From: a bacterium | Lineage (GTDB): Bacteria > Bacillota > Bacilli > Lactobacillales > Streptococcaceae | Length of the DNA: 64,000 nucleotides | Reading direction: 5' to 3' | NCBI GenBank assembly: GCA_905221375.1 | Contig: CAJNCY010000007.1 | Coordinates: 1 to 64,000 of the forward strand | Shown: positions 17,914 to 27,107 of the stretch, piece by piece | Layout of the letters: every line of letters begins with the position of its first letter | Position numbering within the stretch: position 1 is the stretch's first letter | Made by a program: the position numbers and the translations under genes | Notes under the pieces: generated by a model | What the model was told of the DNA's origin: nothing | Seen by the model: the letters and a program-made list of their open reading frames with translations, nothing else | Databases searched by the model: none

Positions 17914-18066
17914 ATGAAACTTAGAATCTTTGCGGAAGATAAACCTGCTGAAAAGGTTTTTGACTATCAGTTAGAGCTGGCAGATGAAACAATTATTCTA
18001 TCGACAGCACTCTTGTCAGGTGCTATTGCTTTGGCAGGATTATTTTCTGCTTTGAAAGAAAAATAA
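17914..18066 (+). CDS. Small 50-aa protein with a C-terminal hydrophobic segment
   Basis: Starts at ATG 17914 behind a strong AAGGGGGT site and ends at TAA 18064-18066. The N-terminal half is charged (KLRIFAEDKPAEKVFDYQ). Residues about 28-46 are hydrophobic (LSTALLSGAIALAGLFSAL), suggesting one membrane helix, followed by KEK. The family is not recognised. It lies 21 bp after the toxin gene and 21 bp before pepS; it is a real gene by ribosome site, spacing and composition. It could belong with pepS expression. Confidence 0.7.
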   Translation: MKLRIFAEDKPAEKVFDYQLELADETIILSTALLSGAIALAGLFSALKEK

Positions 18067-18087
18067 AAATAGAAAAGGACAAATAAA

Positions 18088-19329
18088 ATGGTTTTACCAA
18101 ATTTTAAAGAAAATCTAGAAAAATATGCGAAATTATTGGTTGCGAACGGAATCAACGTGCAACCTGGTCACACTTTGGCTCTCTCTATCGACGTGGAGCA
18201 ACGTGAGTTGGCTCACTTAATCGTCAAAGAAGCTTATGCCTTGGGGGCGCATGAGGTGATCGTTCAGTGGACAGATGATGTCATCAACCGTGAGAAATTC
18301 CTCCATGCACCGATGGAGCGTCTGGATAATGTACCAGAATACAAGATTGCTGAGATGAACTATCTTTTGGAGAACAAGGCTAGCCGTCTTGGAGTTCGTT
18401 CTTCTGACCCAGGTGCCTTGAACGGCGTGGACGCTGATAAGCTTTCAGCTTCTGCTAAAGCTATGGGACTGGCCATGAAGCCAATGCGTATTGCAACTCA
18501 GTCCAACAAGGTTAGCTGGACTGTAGCAGCCGCTGCTGGACTTGAGTGGGCTAAGAAAGTCTTTCCAAATGCTGCGAGCGACGAAGAGGCAGTTGATCTC
18601 CTTTGGGACCAAATCTTCAAAACTTGCCGTGTTTATGAAGAAGATCCTGTTAAGGCTTGGGAAGAACACGCTGCCATTCTTAAGAGTAAGGCAGATATGC
18701 TTAATAAAGAGCAATTTTCAGCTCTTCATTACACAGCGCCAGGAACCGATTTGACACTTGGCTTGCCGAAGAACCACGTTTGGGAATCAGCTGGTGCTAT
18801 CAATGCACAGGGCGAAGGATTCTTGCCGAATATGCCGACAGAAGAGGTCTTCACAGCGCCAGACTTCCGTCGTGCAGATGGCTATGTCACTTCTACAAAA
18901 CCGCTTAGCTATAATGGCAATATAATCGAAGGCATTAAGGTGACCTTTAAGGATGGACAAATCGTAGATATCACTGCTGAGAAGGGGGATCAGGTCATGA
19001 AAGACCTTGTCTTTGAAAATGCGGGTGCGCGTGCCTTGGGTGAATGTGCCTTGGTACCAGACCCAAGCCCAATTTCTCAGTCAGGCATTACCTTCTTTAA
19101 CACCCTTTTCGATGAAAATGCATCAAACCACTTGGCTATCGGTGCAGCATACGCGACTAGCGTCGTTGGTGGAGCAGAGATGAGCGAAGAAGAACTTGAA
19201 GCTGCGGGACTTAACCGTTCAGATGTTCACGTAGACTTTATGATTGGTTCTAACCAAATGGATATCGATGGTATTCGTGAGGATGGGACACGTGTACCAC
19301 TCTTCCGTAAGGGAGATTGGGCAAATTAA
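18088..19329 (+). CDS. pepS: Aminopeptidase PepS (M29 family)
   Basis: A 413-aa M29 metallo-aminopeptidase, full length. The C-terminal metal-binding region includes GECALVPDPSPIS and HVDFMIGS. Family members remove N-terminal residues from peptides in the cytoplasm, completing use of imported oligopeptides. Codon use shows high expression. An AAAAGGAC site precedes the start. It is probably transcribed with the 50-aa gene ahead and the membrane protein behind. Confidence 0.93.
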   Translation: MVLPNFKENLEKYAKLLVANGINVQPGHTLALSIDVEQRELAHLIVKEAYALGAHEVIVQWTDDVINREKFLHAPMERLDNVPEYKIAEMNYLLENKASRLGVRSSDPGALNGVDADKLSASAKAMGLAMKPMRIATQSNKVSWTVAAAAGLEWAKKVFPNAASDEEAVDLLWDQIFKTCRVYEEDPVKAWEEHAAILKSKADMLNKEQFSALHYTAPGTDLTLGLPKNHVWESAGAINAQGEGFLPNMPTEEVFTAPDFRRADGYVTSTKPLSYNGNIIEGIKVTFKDGQIVDITAEKGDQVMKDLVFENAGARALGECALVPDPSPISQSGITFFNTLFDENASNHLAIGAAYATSVVGGAEMSEEELEAAGLNRSDVHVDFMIGSNQMDIDGIREDGTRVPLFRKGDWAN

Positions 19330-19338
19330 GGAGATAAT

Positions 19339-19569
19339 ATGTTAGGAAGCATGTTCGTTGGTCTCTTAGTGGGATTTTTAGCAGGTACTCTGACCAATCG
19401 TGGAGAACGTATGGGTTGCTTTGGGAAAATGTTTCTCGGCTGGATTGGTGCCTTTATAGGCCACTTGCTTTTTGGAACTTGGGGACCGATAATAGCAGGA
19501 ACGGCCATTATTCCGGCAGTACTAGGTTCCATGATTGTCTTAGCGATTTTCTGGAGACGAGGAAGTTAA
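19339..19569 (+). CDS. GlsB/YeaQ/YmgE-type small membrane protein
   Basis: A 76-aa glycine-rich protein with three predicted membrane segments (about residues 2-18, 29-47, 50-70), matching the transglycosylase-associated/GlsB stress-response family in size and pattern (MLGSMFVGLLVGFLAG..., GWIGAFIGHLLFG). It lies 9 bp after pepS with an AAGGAG site. Role unclear; family members respond to envelope or general stress. Confidence 0.75.
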   Translation: MLGSMFVGLLVGFLAGTLTNRGERMGCFGKMFLGWIGAFIGHLLFGTWGPIIAGTAIIPAVLGSMIVLAIFWRRGS

Positions 19570-19583
19570 TTTCTTAAATCTGA

Positions 19584-19778
19584 TACTCAATGAAAATCAA
19601 AGAGCAAACTAGGAAACTAGCTGCAGGTTGCTCAAAGCACTGCTTTGAGGTTGTAGATAGAACTGACGAAGTCAGCTCAAAACACTGTTTTGAGGTTGCA
19701 GATAGAACTGACGAAGTCAGTAACATATACCTACGACAAGGCGAGGTTGACGCGGTTTGAAGAGATTTTTGAAGAGTA
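19584..19778. repeat. RUP element, lengthened by an internal 45-bp duplication
   Basis: Bounded by TACTCAATGAAAATC on the left and TTTTTGAAGAGTA on the right, the two RUP ends. It is 195 bp rather than about 107 because a 45-bp unit beginning GCTCAAAGCACTGCTTTGAGG occurs twice in tandem (19630-19674 and 19675-19719, differing at a few positions). RUPs are non-autonomous elements thought to be moved by the IS630-Spn1 transposase. Confidence 0.88.
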
Positions 19779-19823
19779 TGAAACGAAAAGGAGGTTGGTC
19801 ATTGTACCAGCCTCCTTTTGATA

Positions 19824-19841
19824 TGATATAATAGTTCTATG
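19824..19841 (+). promoter_or_regulatory. Extended -10 placed for a leaderless mRNA (rsuA)
   Basis: TGA-TATAAT (19824-19832), then only 6 nt before the ATG at 19839, with no purine-rich ribosome site upstream (the preceding bases are pyrimidine-rich). Transcription should begin at or next to the A of the start codon. Confidence 0.65.
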
Positions 19842-20561
19842 AGATTAGATAAATTTTTAGTTGCCTGCGCTGTGGGGAGCCGGACTGAGGTCAAAAACTT
19901 GCTCAAGGCTGGGCGCGTGATGGTGAATGGTAAAAAAGAAAAATCAGCTAAATTGCAGATTGATGAAGAAAGAGATGAGATTCGCTTTGATGGTCAAGTG
20001 ATGGAGTACGAGGAGTTTGTCTACTACATGATGAACAAGCCCCAAGGAGTTATCTCAGCGACTGAGGATCCTAAGCACAGAACCGTTCTGGACTTGCTGG
20101 ATGATATTGCTCGGAGCAAGGAAGTTTTCCCAGTAGGACGCTTGGATATTGACACGCATGGTCTTTTGCTCTTGACTAATGACGGCCAGCTTGCCCATGC
20201 TCTTCTTTCGCCCAAGCGTCATGTGGACAAGACTTATTTGGCACAAGTCAAGGGAATCATGACCCAAGAAGATGTGGAGACATTTGCCAAGGGAATTCCT
20301 CTTAAAGACTTTACTTGCCAGCCTGCTAGACTGGAGCTTGTATCCATAGAGACAGAAAAGAATCAAAGCCAAATCCGTGTGACTATTGCAGAAGGGAAGT
20401 TTCATCAGGTCAAGCGTATGGTGGCCTACTGTGGCAAGGAAGTAGTAGACTTGCAACGTTTGACTATGGGAACGCTAGTATTGGATGAGAACTTAGAACG
20501 AGGGGAATGGCGTCGCTTGACCAAGGAGGACTTGGAAAATCTTATTGCTAGTATTGCTTAA
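19839..20561 (+). CDS. 16S rRNA pseudouridine synthase (RsuA family)
   Basis: A 240-aa protein. The N-terminal S4 domain (MRLDKFLVACAVGSRTEVKNLL) is followed by the RsuA/RluB catalytic domain with the active-site motif GRLDIDTHGLLLLTNDG (catalytic Asp at about residue 104). The family converts a uridine in 16S rRNA (U516 in E. coli) to pseudouridine. The gene appears to be read from a leaderless mRNA. A G-U containing hairpin at 20580 serves as terminator. Confidence 0.9.
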   Translation: MRLDKFLVACAVGSRTEVKNLLKAGRVMVNGKKEKSAKLQIDEERDEIRFDGQVMEYEEFVYYMMNKPQGVISATEDPKHRTVLDLLDDIARSKEVFPVGRLDIDTHGLLLLTNDGQLAHALLSPKRHVDKTYLAQVKGIMTQEDVETFAKGIPLKDFTCQPARLELVSIETEKNQSQIRVTIAEGKFHQVKRMVAYCGKEVVDLQRLTMGTLVLDENLERGEWRRLTKEDLENLIASIA

Positions 20562-20579
20562 TTTAGTTTATATTCGAAA

Positions 20580-20609
20580 AAGGTGAGGGAGAATGTCCTC
20601 GTCTTTTAT
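20580..20609 (+). terminator. Terminator after the pseudouridine synthase gene
   Basis: AAGGTGAGG (20580-20588) pairs with CCTCGTCTT (20597-20605), with two G-U pairs, followed by TTATGTTTTT. Confidence 0.5.
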
Positions 20610-20672
20610 GTTTTTCAGTTGCTTCCTTTGTGAAAAGAGTTATAATAGACTGTAGAATAAAAGGAGGAATCT

Positions 20673-22007
20673 ATGAACGCGATTCAAGAATCATTTACTG
20701 ATAAACTATTTGCCAATTATGAAGCAAATGTAAAATACCAAGCGATTGAAAATGCTGCCAGCCACAACGGAATTTTTGCAGCCCTTGAGCGTCGCCAAAG
20801 CCATGTAGACAACACCCCTGTTTTTTCATTGGATTTGACCAAGGACAAGGTTACTAACCAGAAAGCATCTGGTCGTTGCTGGATGTTTGCGGCTCTCAAC
20901 ACCTTCCGCCACAAGCTTATCTCACAATACAAACTAGAAAATTTTGAGTTATCACAGGCCCACACATTTTTCTGGGACAAGTATGAGAAATCCAACTGGT
21001 TCTTGGAGCAAGTCATTGCGACTGCAGACCAAGACTTGACGAGTCGTAAGGTTAAATTCCTACTCCAAACACCACAACAAGACGGTGGTCAGTGGGATAT
21101 GGTGGTGTCTCTCTTTGAGAAATACGGTGTCGTGCCCAAGTCAGTTTACCCTGAGTCTGTTTCATCTAGTAGTAGTCGTGAGCTAAATGCCATTCTCAAC
21201 AAATTGCTTCGTCAAGATGCTCAAATTTTACGTGATCTATTAGCTTCAGGTGCTGATCAAGCGACTGTTCAAGCTAAGAAAGAAGACCTCTTGCAAGAAA
21301 TCTTTAACTTCCTTGCTATGTCATTGGGTCTTCCGCCACGTAAATTTGACTTTGCTTATCGCGATAAAGATAACAACTACCAAAGCGAAAAGGGCATTAC
21401 ACCACAAGAGTTTTACAAGAAATATGTCAATCTTCCTCTAGAAGATTACGTTTCTGTTATCAATGCTCCAACTGCTGATAAACCATACGGTAAATCTTAC
21501 ACAGTTGAGATGTTGGGAAATGTGGTTGGTAGCCGTGAGGTTCGTTACATCAACGTACCTATGGAACGCTTGAAAGAATTGGCGATTGCTCAAATGCAAG
21601 CAGGTGAGACTGTTTGGTTTGGTTCAGATGTCGGTCAGCTCAGCAACCGTAAAGCTGGAATCCTTGCGACAGATGTTTATGACTTTGAATCAAGCATGGA
21701 TATTAAACTCACTCAAGACAAAGCTGGACGTTTGGACTATAGCGAAAGCTTGATGACCCACGCTATGGTCTTGACAGGTGTGGATTTGGATGAAAATGGG
21801 AAGTCAACCAAGTGGAAGGTTGAAAACTCTTGGGGAGACAAGGTCGGTACAGATGGCTACTTCGTTGCCTCAGACGCTTGGATGGACGAGTACACTTACC
21901 AAATCGTTGTTCGCAAAGAATTGCTGACAGCAGAAGAACAAGCTGCCTATGAAGCAGAACCAATCGTACTCGCACCATGGGATCCAATGGGAGCCTTGGC
22001 CGAATAA
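20673..22007 (+). CDS. pepC: Aminopeptidase C (bleomycin hydrolase family)
   Basis: A 444-aa C1 cysteine aminopeptidase, full length. The catalytic Cys lies in GRCWMFAAL (about residue 69), the His in THAMVLTGVD and the Asn in ENSWGDK. PepC forms a hexameric cytoplasmic barrel that trims peptides and is conserved in lactic streptococci. It has its own TATAAT at 20641-20646 and an AAGGAGG ribosome site. It is followed by a bidirectional terminator shared with the convergent manN. Confidence 0.96.
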   Translation: MNAIQESFTDKLFANYEANVKYQAIENAASHNGIFAALERRQSHVDNTPVFSLDLTKDKVTNQKASGRCWMFAALNTFRHKLISQYKLENFELSQAHTFFWDKYEKSNWFLEQVIATADQDLTSRKVKFLLQTPQQDGGQWDMVVSLFEKYGVVPKSVYPESVSSSSSRELNAILNKLLRQDAQILRDLLASGADQATVQAKKEDLLQEIFNFLAMSLGLPPRKFDFAYRDKDNNYQSEKGITPQEFYKKYVNLPLEDYVSVINAPTADKPYGKSYTVEMLGNVVGSREVRYINVPMERLKELAIAQMQAGETVWFGSDVGQLSNRKAGILATDVYDFESSMDIKLTQDKAGRLDYSESLMTHAMVLTGVDLDENGKSTKWKVENSWGDKVGTDGYFVASDAWMDEYTYQIVVRKELLTAEEQAAYEAEPIVLAPWDPMGALAE

Positions 22008-22017
22008 AAGTATAGAA

Positions 22018-22051
22018 AAAAGGAATCAGATTTTAGAACCTGATTCCTTTT
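22018..22051. terminator. Bidirectional terminator between pepC and manN
   Basis: AGGAATCAG (22021-22029) pairs with CTGATTCCT (22040-22048), with A and T runs on the two outer sides, so it serves both converging genes. Confidence 0.85.
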
Positions 22052-22062
22052 AAGTTGCTTGA

Positions 22063-22974
22063 TTACATGATGTGAAGAACATGTGCCACAATACCCACTG
22101 CGAAGAGTGCAAGGATAATAGTGATTGGAGATACTTTTTTCTTAAGCAAGTACATGCAAAGGAAAGTAAGGAGTAGTCCTGATAGTCCAGGGATCAACAT
22201 ATCCAAGTTTTGTTGGAAAGTAGTAACTTTTTCAGGTGTTTGAGACAATCCTTGCCCTACTTGTGCGAATGCTTCTTGAATACCTTTAGATCCTTCTGGC
22301 AATTTATCCCAATGGATATAAGCCTTTTCATCTAGTTGAACTTTGGCAACATCGAAAGCAAATTTAATATTTACCCAACGTTGAACAAGGACAGCAAGAA
22401 TGAACATACCAAGGATAGAAGCACCTTTAGTGATGTCTTGGAGGATACCGCCAGACATGTCTTTAGTGATTTCTGATCCAGCCTTGTATCCAATCTCTTG
22501 TGTATACCACAAGAATGACATACGAATCAAGTTCCAAAGAACGAAGAAGAGGATTGGACCTAAGATATTACCAGTAAGGGCAAGTGAAGCACCGAGTGAT
22601 CCAAGGATTGGGCGTACTGTAAACCAGAATACTGGGTCACCGATACCGGCAAGAGGTCCCATCATACCGATTTTAACCCCTTGGATAGCGGCATCATCGA
22701 TTTCAACACCGTTAGCACGTTCTTCTTCAAGTGCAAGAGTAACCCCCATGATTGGAGCGGCTACGTATGGGTGAGTGTTGAAGAACTCAAGATGGCGTTC
22801 AAGAGCAGCGATTTGATCTTCTTTTTTAGTGTAAAGTTTTTTAAGAGCTGGAATTAATGAGTAAGCCCAACCCAAGTTTTGCATACGTTCATAGTTCCAA
22901 GAACCTTGTAAGAAAGTTGAACGCCACCAAACTTTTTTACGATCTGATTTAGTTAATTGAAGTTTTTCAGTCAT
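22063..22974 (-). CDS. manN: PTS mannose-family transporter subunit IID
   Basis: A 303-aa IID component with the family pattern: cytosolic N-terminal half (LTKSDRKKVWWRSTFLQGSWNYERMQ, LVALERHLEFFNTHP-like region) and C-terminal membrane segments. It pairs with IIC (manM) in the membrane and, with ManL, imports and phosphorylates mannose, glucose and glucosamine. In many Gram-positive bacteria IIC-IID is also the receptor for class IIa bacteriocins. It is the last gene of manL-manM-manN. Confidence 0.96.
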   Translation of the reverse strand: MTEKLQLTKSDRKKVWWRSTFLQGSWNYERMQNLGWAYSLIPALKKLYTKKEDQIAALERHLEFFNTHPYVAAPIMGVTLALEEERANGVEIDDAAIQGVKIGMMGPLAGIGDPVFWFTVRPILGSLGASLALTGNILGPILFFVLWNLIRMSFLWYTQEIGYKAGSEITKDMSGGILQDITKGASILGMFILAVLVQRWVNIKFAFDVAKVQLDEKAYIHWDKLPEGSKGIQEAFAQVGQGLSQTPEKVTTFQQNLDMLIPGLSGLLLTFLCMYLLKKKVSPITIILALFAVGIVAHVLHIM

Positions 22975-22997
22975 GATGTTTTCAGTCCTTTCTTATC

Positions 22998-23801
22998 TTA
23001 GTAGTCTTCTAGGATATCGCCGATTGGGTCGTTAGAAGTTGCGGCTCCTCCGCCACCATTTCCACCAGTTTTAGAAAGGTGAAGGTAGATAAGAGCGATA
23101 GCAACACCGATAGCACCAAATCCGATTAGAGTAATATCTGACACGGCAGCAAGCACGAAACCGATAGCGAAGAATGGCCATACTTCACGAGTTGCCATCA
23201 TGTTGATAACCATAGCGTAACCAACGGCAACAACCATACCACCACCGATAGCCATACCATCTTTAAGCCAATCAGGCATAGCATTTAGAATGCTTTGTAC
23301 TGTTTCAGTTGGTACCATTAGAAGGAGTGCTGCAGGGACTGCAATACGAAGACCTTGAAGAAGAAGTGCGACAAAGTGAGCACGTTCAACTGCTTTGAAG
23401 TCACCTTTTTTAGCAGAAGCATCAGCAGTGTGAACCAATCCGACAGAGAGTGTACGGACAATCATAGTCAAGAATAGACCAGCAACTGCAAGAGGGATAG
23501 CAACCGCTTGGGCAACACCGATACCTGTCTTAGTAAAGTCGCCACCAAGAACCATGATAATGGCAGCAGCAACAGAAGCAAGAGCAGCGTCAGGAGCTAC
23601 GGCAGCTCCGATGTTAGCCCAACCAAGGGCGATCATTTGAAGAGAACCACCAAGGATAATACCTGCTTCAAGGTTACCAGTAACAAGACCGATAAGGGTA
23701 CAAGCTACGATTGGTTGATGGAATTGGAACTGGTCGAGGATACCTTCAAGACCTGCTAGGAAGGCTACAACGACTACTAAAACCATAGAAATAATAGACA
23801 T
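22998..23801 (-). CDS. manM: PTS mannose-family transporter subunit IIC
   Basis: A 267-aa IIC with about eight hydrophobic segments and the family feature GLVTGNLEAGIILGGSLQMIALG-like region (positions about 38-60). The Gly-rich C-terminal tail (GGNGGGGAA) is usual for pneumococcal ManM. It forms the sugar pathway with ManN. The gene lies 25 bp after manL with an AAAGGA site. Confidence 0.96.
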   Translation of the reverse strand: MSIISMVLVVVVAFLAGLEGILDQFQFHQPIVACTLIGLVTGNLEAGIILGGSLQMIALGWANIGAAVAPDAALASVAAAIIMVLGGDFTKTGIGVAQAVAIPLAVAGLFLTMIVRTLSVGLVHTADASAKKGDFKAVERAHFVALLLQGLRIAVPAALLLMVPTETVQSILNAMPDWLKDGMAIGGGMVVAVGYAMVINMMATREVWPFFAIGFVLAAVSDITLIGFGAIGVAIALIYLHLSKTGGNGGGGAATSNDPIGDILEDY

Positions 23802-23826
23802 CTTTAAAATCCTTTCATAAAATCGA

Positions 23827-24816
23827 TTATTGCACGTTTGCTTTGTTAATCAAGTCAAACAAATCTTTTTTCGTGTCGTTTGGTACTTTACGTACATCAA
23901 ATTCAACACCAAGGTCACGCATTTTTTCAAATGTAGCAACGTCTTCTTTATCCATAGACAAAACGTTGTTAACCATTGTTTTACCAGTTGAGTGAGCCAT
24001 TGATCCAACATTAAGAGTTTTGATTGGCACGCCACCTTCGATAGCACGAAGGGCATCTTGAGGTGTTTCAAACAAGATAAGGGCATGTGTTTCTCCGAAG
24101 CGAGGATCCTTTGCAACGTCGATTAGTTTTTGGATAGGAACAACGTTTGCTTTCACTTTACCTGGAGCTGCTTGTTTAATCAATTCTTTACGTAATTCGT
24201 CTTTAGCTACGTTATCTGAAGCAACGATGATACGGTCTGCTTTTGAATCTGGGGTCCAAGCAGTTGCAACCTGACCGTGAAGTAAACGAGTGTCTAGACG
24301 GGCAAGGTTGATTTTGAGTTTACCGTCTCCGATGACAGTTCCTTCTGGAATAGCAGCTTGGGCAACTGGAGCAGCTGCAGCGCTTGCTACTTCCTCAATT
24401 GGGTTTAGCTCTTCTGGAAGAGCCTTGATGCCATCTTTGGCTTCTTTAATGATATTAGCAGCGACTTTATCTACACCTGCAGCAGCGTCCATGAGGCGCT
24501 CTGTGTAGGCTTGAATTAACATCGGTAAGTTAAGTCCTGTGATGATGGCAAACTTACGCTCAGGATTTTCTCCCATCACGCGGCTAGCTTGGTTAAATGG
24601 AGATCCACTCCAAAGGTCAGCCAAAACTAGAACCTCATCTTCTGCGTCAAATGCAGCAACAGCGTTATTAAACTTAGCGTATAGATCATCAGGGCCTTCA
24701 TTTGGCATAAAGGTTACAACTTGAACCTTTTCTTGTTCACCAAAGATCATAGATCCTGACTGATGAATACCCGCAGCAAATTCGCCGTGGCTCGCAATAA
24801 TGATTCCGATACTCAT
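23827..24816 (-). CDS. manL: PTS mannose-family transporter subunit IIAB
   Basis: A 329-aa IIAB fusion. IIA: phospho-His in [11 protein letters not shown] (about His10). An Ala/Pro-rich linker (about 140-158, [12 protein letters not shown]) leads to IIB with the phospho-His motif [16 protein letters not shown] (about residue 180). It accepts phosphate from HPr and passes it to the sugar entering through ManMN. The start is set at 24816 because the ATG at 24825 is only 1 nt from GGAGG, while 24816 is 10 nt away. Promoter with embedded cre site upstream, so CcpA control is expected. Confidence 0.95.
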   Translation of the reverse strand: MSIGIIIASHGEFAAGIHQSGSMIFGEQEKVQVVTFMPNEGPDDLYAKFNNAVAAFDAEDEVLVLADLWSGSPFNQASRVMGENPERKFAIITGLNLPMLIQAYTERLMDAAAGVDKVAANIIKEAKDGIKALPEELNPIEEVASAAAAPVAQAAIPEGTVIGDGKLKINLARLDTRLLHGQVATAWTPDSKADRIIVASDNVAKDELRKELIKQAAPGKVKANVVPIQKLIDVAKDPRFGETHALILFETPQDALRAIEGGVPIKTLNVGSMAHSTGKTMVNNVLSMDKEDVATFEKMRDLGVEFDVRKVPNDTKKDLFDLINKANVQ

Positions 24817-24875
24817 TATTGTCATTCCTCCTTTTTTGTTTTAGTTTTCGTTTAAGAAAACTTTAAGACTTTTTA

Positions 24876-24904
24876 AGTATAAACCGTTTTCATCTAAAAA
24901 TCAA
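24876..24904 (-). promoter_or_regulatory. manLMN promoter with embedded cre site
   Basis: On the minus strand TTGATT (24899-24904), a 17-nt spacer, then TATACT (24876-24881). A cre-like TGAAAACGGTTTAT (24879-24892) lies between and over the -10, matching 12 of 14 positions of the TGWAARCGYTWNCW consensus. CcpA bound there would block the promoter. Confidence 0.7.
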
Positions 24905-25005
24905 CTATTTATCATAAAATAATTAAAAAGATTACATCTGAAAATATTGATATATTGAGTTTTAGATAAGTTTTTTTGAATCCTTATTAAAAAATTTAAT
25001 ATAAA

Positions 25006-25032
25006 AAAGTTGGAAGCGCATTCCAACTTTTA
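25006..25032 (-). terminator. adhP terminator
   Basis: GTTGGAA and TTCCAAC pair around GCGCA, with A-run and T-run flanks (read on the minus strand it ends in a T-run). The rest of 24817-25050 is the manL upstream region. Confidence 0.8.
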
Positions 25033-25050
25033 AAATAGGTTTCTATAAGA

Positions 25051-26070
25051 TTAGTGGGTGAAGTCGAGTACCATACGTCCTTGGATTTGACCTTTTTCCA
25101 TTTCGTCGAAAATGGCTACGGCATCTTCTATTGGACGTTTTTGAACAACTGGAACTACTAAACCTTCTGCACCGAATTGGAAGGCTTCTTCCAAGTCTTT
25201 ACGAGTTCCTACAAGAGAACCGATGACTTGGATTCCATCTAGAACGGTTTTTACGATGCTGAGTTCCATCATTTCAGAAGGAAGACCGACAGCGACAACG
25301 CGACCACCAGCACGAACTGAGTCAACAGCCTGGTTGAAGGCAACTTTAGATACAGCAGTTACGACAGCTGAATGAGCTCCTCCATCAGTTTTTTCCTTGA
25401 TAAGTCCAGGTACATCTTCAACTTCGAGGCCGTTAATAACAATGTCAGCGCCTACTTCTTTTGCAAGGGCAAGTTTGTCATTGTTGATATCAACTGCGAT
25501 AACATGAGCATTGAATACTTTTTTAGCATATTGAACAGCTAGGTTACCAAGTCCACCAGCACCGTAAAGAACAACCCATTGACCTGGTTCAACTTTTGCT
25601 TCTTTTATAGCTTTATAGGTTGTTACACCAGCACATGTGATAGAAGAGGCTTGGGCTGGATCAAGTCCGTCAGGAACTTTAACAGCATAGTCTGCAGTTA
25701 CGATACATTGTTCAGCCATACCACCGTCTACTGAGTAGCCGGCATTTTTTACTGTACGGCAAAGAGTTTCACGGCCAGTTGTACAGTATTCGCAAGTACC
25801 ACATCCTTCAAAGAACCAAGCAACGCTGACGCGGTCGCCGACTTTAAGACTTTTAACATCTGGTGCAATTTCTTTAACGATACCAACACCTTCGTGTCCT
25901 AGAACACGTCCTGGTACTTGACCGAAGTCACCGTGGGCAACGTGGAGGTCAGTGTGGCAAACACCACAGTATTCAATTTCTACAAGTGCTTCCCCAGTTT
26001 CAAGTGGACGGAGTACTTTTTCTTCAACAGCAACACCAGTGCTTTCTGGATTTACAACAACAGCTTTCAT
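25051..26070 (-). CDS. adhP: Zinc-dependent alcohol dehydrogenase AdhP
   Basis: A 339-aa medium-chain dehydrogenase interconverting ethanol and acetaldehyde with NAD. Catalytic zinc ligands are in CGVCHTDLH (about residues 37-45) and GHEG (about 58-61). The structural zinc site is the four-Cys cluster [16 protein letters not shown], and the Rossmann motif is [10 protein letters not shown]. It has its own promoter. Placement next to manLMN and CcpA-type control fits mixed-acid fermentation. Confidence 0.95.
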   Translation of the reverse strand: MKAVVVNPESTGVAVEEKVLRPLETGEALVEIEYCGVCHTDLHVAHGDFGQVPGRVLGHEGVGIVKEIAPDVKSLKVGDRVSVAWFFEGCGTCEYCTTGRETLCRTVKNAGYSVDGGMAEQCIVTADYAVKVPDGLDPAQASSITCAGVTTYKAIKEAKVEPGQWVVLYGAGGLGNLAVQYAKKVFNAHVIAVDINNDKLALAKEVGADIVINGLEVEDVPGLIKEKTDGGAHSAVVTAVSKVAFNQAVDSVRAGGRVVAVGLPSEMMELSIVKTVLDGIQVIGSLVGTRKDLEEAFQFGAEGLVVPVVQKRPIEDAVAIFDEMEKGQIQGRMVLDFTH

Positions 26071-26172
26071 AGCTATCCTCCTTGATATTGACTGAGAACA
26101 GGGACAACGGGACTGGATTGATTATGTTTCAACAGAGTCGAGTGTGACGAGCTCTCTTGTATTTATATGTGA

Positions 26173-26201
26173 ATTATATCACAAAAGAAAGCCTTTTCCA
26201 A
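26173..26201 (-). promoter_or_regulatory. adhP promoter
   Basis: On the minus strand TTGGAA (26196-26201), a 17-nt spacer and TATAAT (26173-26178). This gives an untranslated leader of about 95 nt. Confidence 0.7.
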
Positions 26202-26266
26202 GGTTTTGGATGCAAAAAATAGAACAATCGATTAACTGGTTGATGAGACTGTGAAAAGAGCACAAA

Positions 26267-26286
26267 GACCAGCTCGCAAGCTGGTC
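26267..26286 (-). terminator. Terminator of the Cof phosphatase gene
   Basis: GACCAGCT (26267-26274) pairs perfectly with AGCTGGTC (26279-26286) around a 4-nt loop; the minus strand continues with TTTGTGCTCTTTT. Confidence 0.8.
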
Positions 26287-26294
26287 AGTATGGG

Positions 26295-27107
26295 CTATAA
26301 GAATAAATCTTGCAGGGTTTTGGCAACCCCGTCTTGGTCGTTGGTCAAGGAAATTTGCTCATCTGCATAGGGGAGTAGCTCTGGGTTGGCATTTTTCATT
26401 GCATAACCTTTCCCAGCAAAAGCAAGCATTTCGGTATCATTGTGTTCATCTCCAAAAGCAATCAAATCTTTTTTGTCGCGGTTCATTACCTTGAGCAAGT
26501 AGTCCAAAGCAAAGGCCTTATTGACACCTTTTGGGGTACACTCAAGGATATTGAGCGGACCTCCCCAGGTATTGATGGACAGTTGATGCTGGTAGAAGGC
26601 GTTCATTTCTTTTGCCAAGGCATATTTGTCACTGGCTCTGGTCTGTAAAAGAATACAGTTAGGGTCCTTGGTCACCAATTCAGGCTTGAATTGATCTTCA
26701 GGGTGGAAAGCTTCTACGCCAAATAGTTTGGGATTGGCAATTTCTTCATTAGGATTTGTAATGTAGAATTTTTTACGGTATTCTCCAGCGATAAAATCGG
26801 CTTGAATGTCTTCTGAACGTCGAACCATATCTAGCAGATATTTTTTGTCTACAGTCAAACACTTTTCAAAATCCCAAACTTGGTCTGGTAAATGAGTAAG
26901 GGAGCCGTTGAAATTAATCATAGGAGTGTTTAAGCCTAGTTCATGGTAAAAATCTTTTGACATACGGTAAGGGCGACCTGTCGTAATAATAACCTGATGG
27001 CCTTTTTCAACAACTTTTTTGATGGTTTTTTTGGTAAAGTCAGAAATTTGACTGTCTGAGTTGAGTAGGGTTCCATCCAGGTCAACTGCAATAATTTTTT
27101 TCGTCAT
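26295..27107 (-). CDS. Cof-type HAD-IIB family phosphatase
   Basis: A 270-aa HAD hydrolase with motif I AVDLDGTLLNSD (nucleophile Asp about residue 8), motif II ITTGRP, the Lys motif and motif IV AFGDEHNDTEMLAFAGKGYAM. The Cof-type C2 cap suggests a sugar-phosphate, flavin or pyridoxal-phosphate substrate, not resolvable here. A TATAAT on the minus strand (27147-27152) and an AGAAAGGTCC site precede it. Confidence 0.88.
   Translation of the reverse strand: MTKKIIAVDLDGTLLNSDSQISDFTKKTIKKVVEKGHQVIITTGRPYRMSKDFYHELGLNTPMINFNGSLTHLPDQVWDFEKCLTVDKKYLLDMVRRSEDIQADFIAGEYRKKFYITNPNEEIANPKLFGVEAFHPEDQFKPELVTKDPNCILLQTRASDKYALAKEMNAFYQHQLSINTWGGPLNILECTPKGVNKAFALDYLLKVMNRDKKDLIAFGDEHNDTEMLAFAGKGYAMKNANPELLPYADEQISLTNDQDGVAKTLQDLFL

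Noticed and set aside
22400..22774. Plus-strand frame inside manN
   Set aside because: Shadow of the minus-strand gene; Ile/Pro/Ser-rich low-complexity product without a ribosome site.
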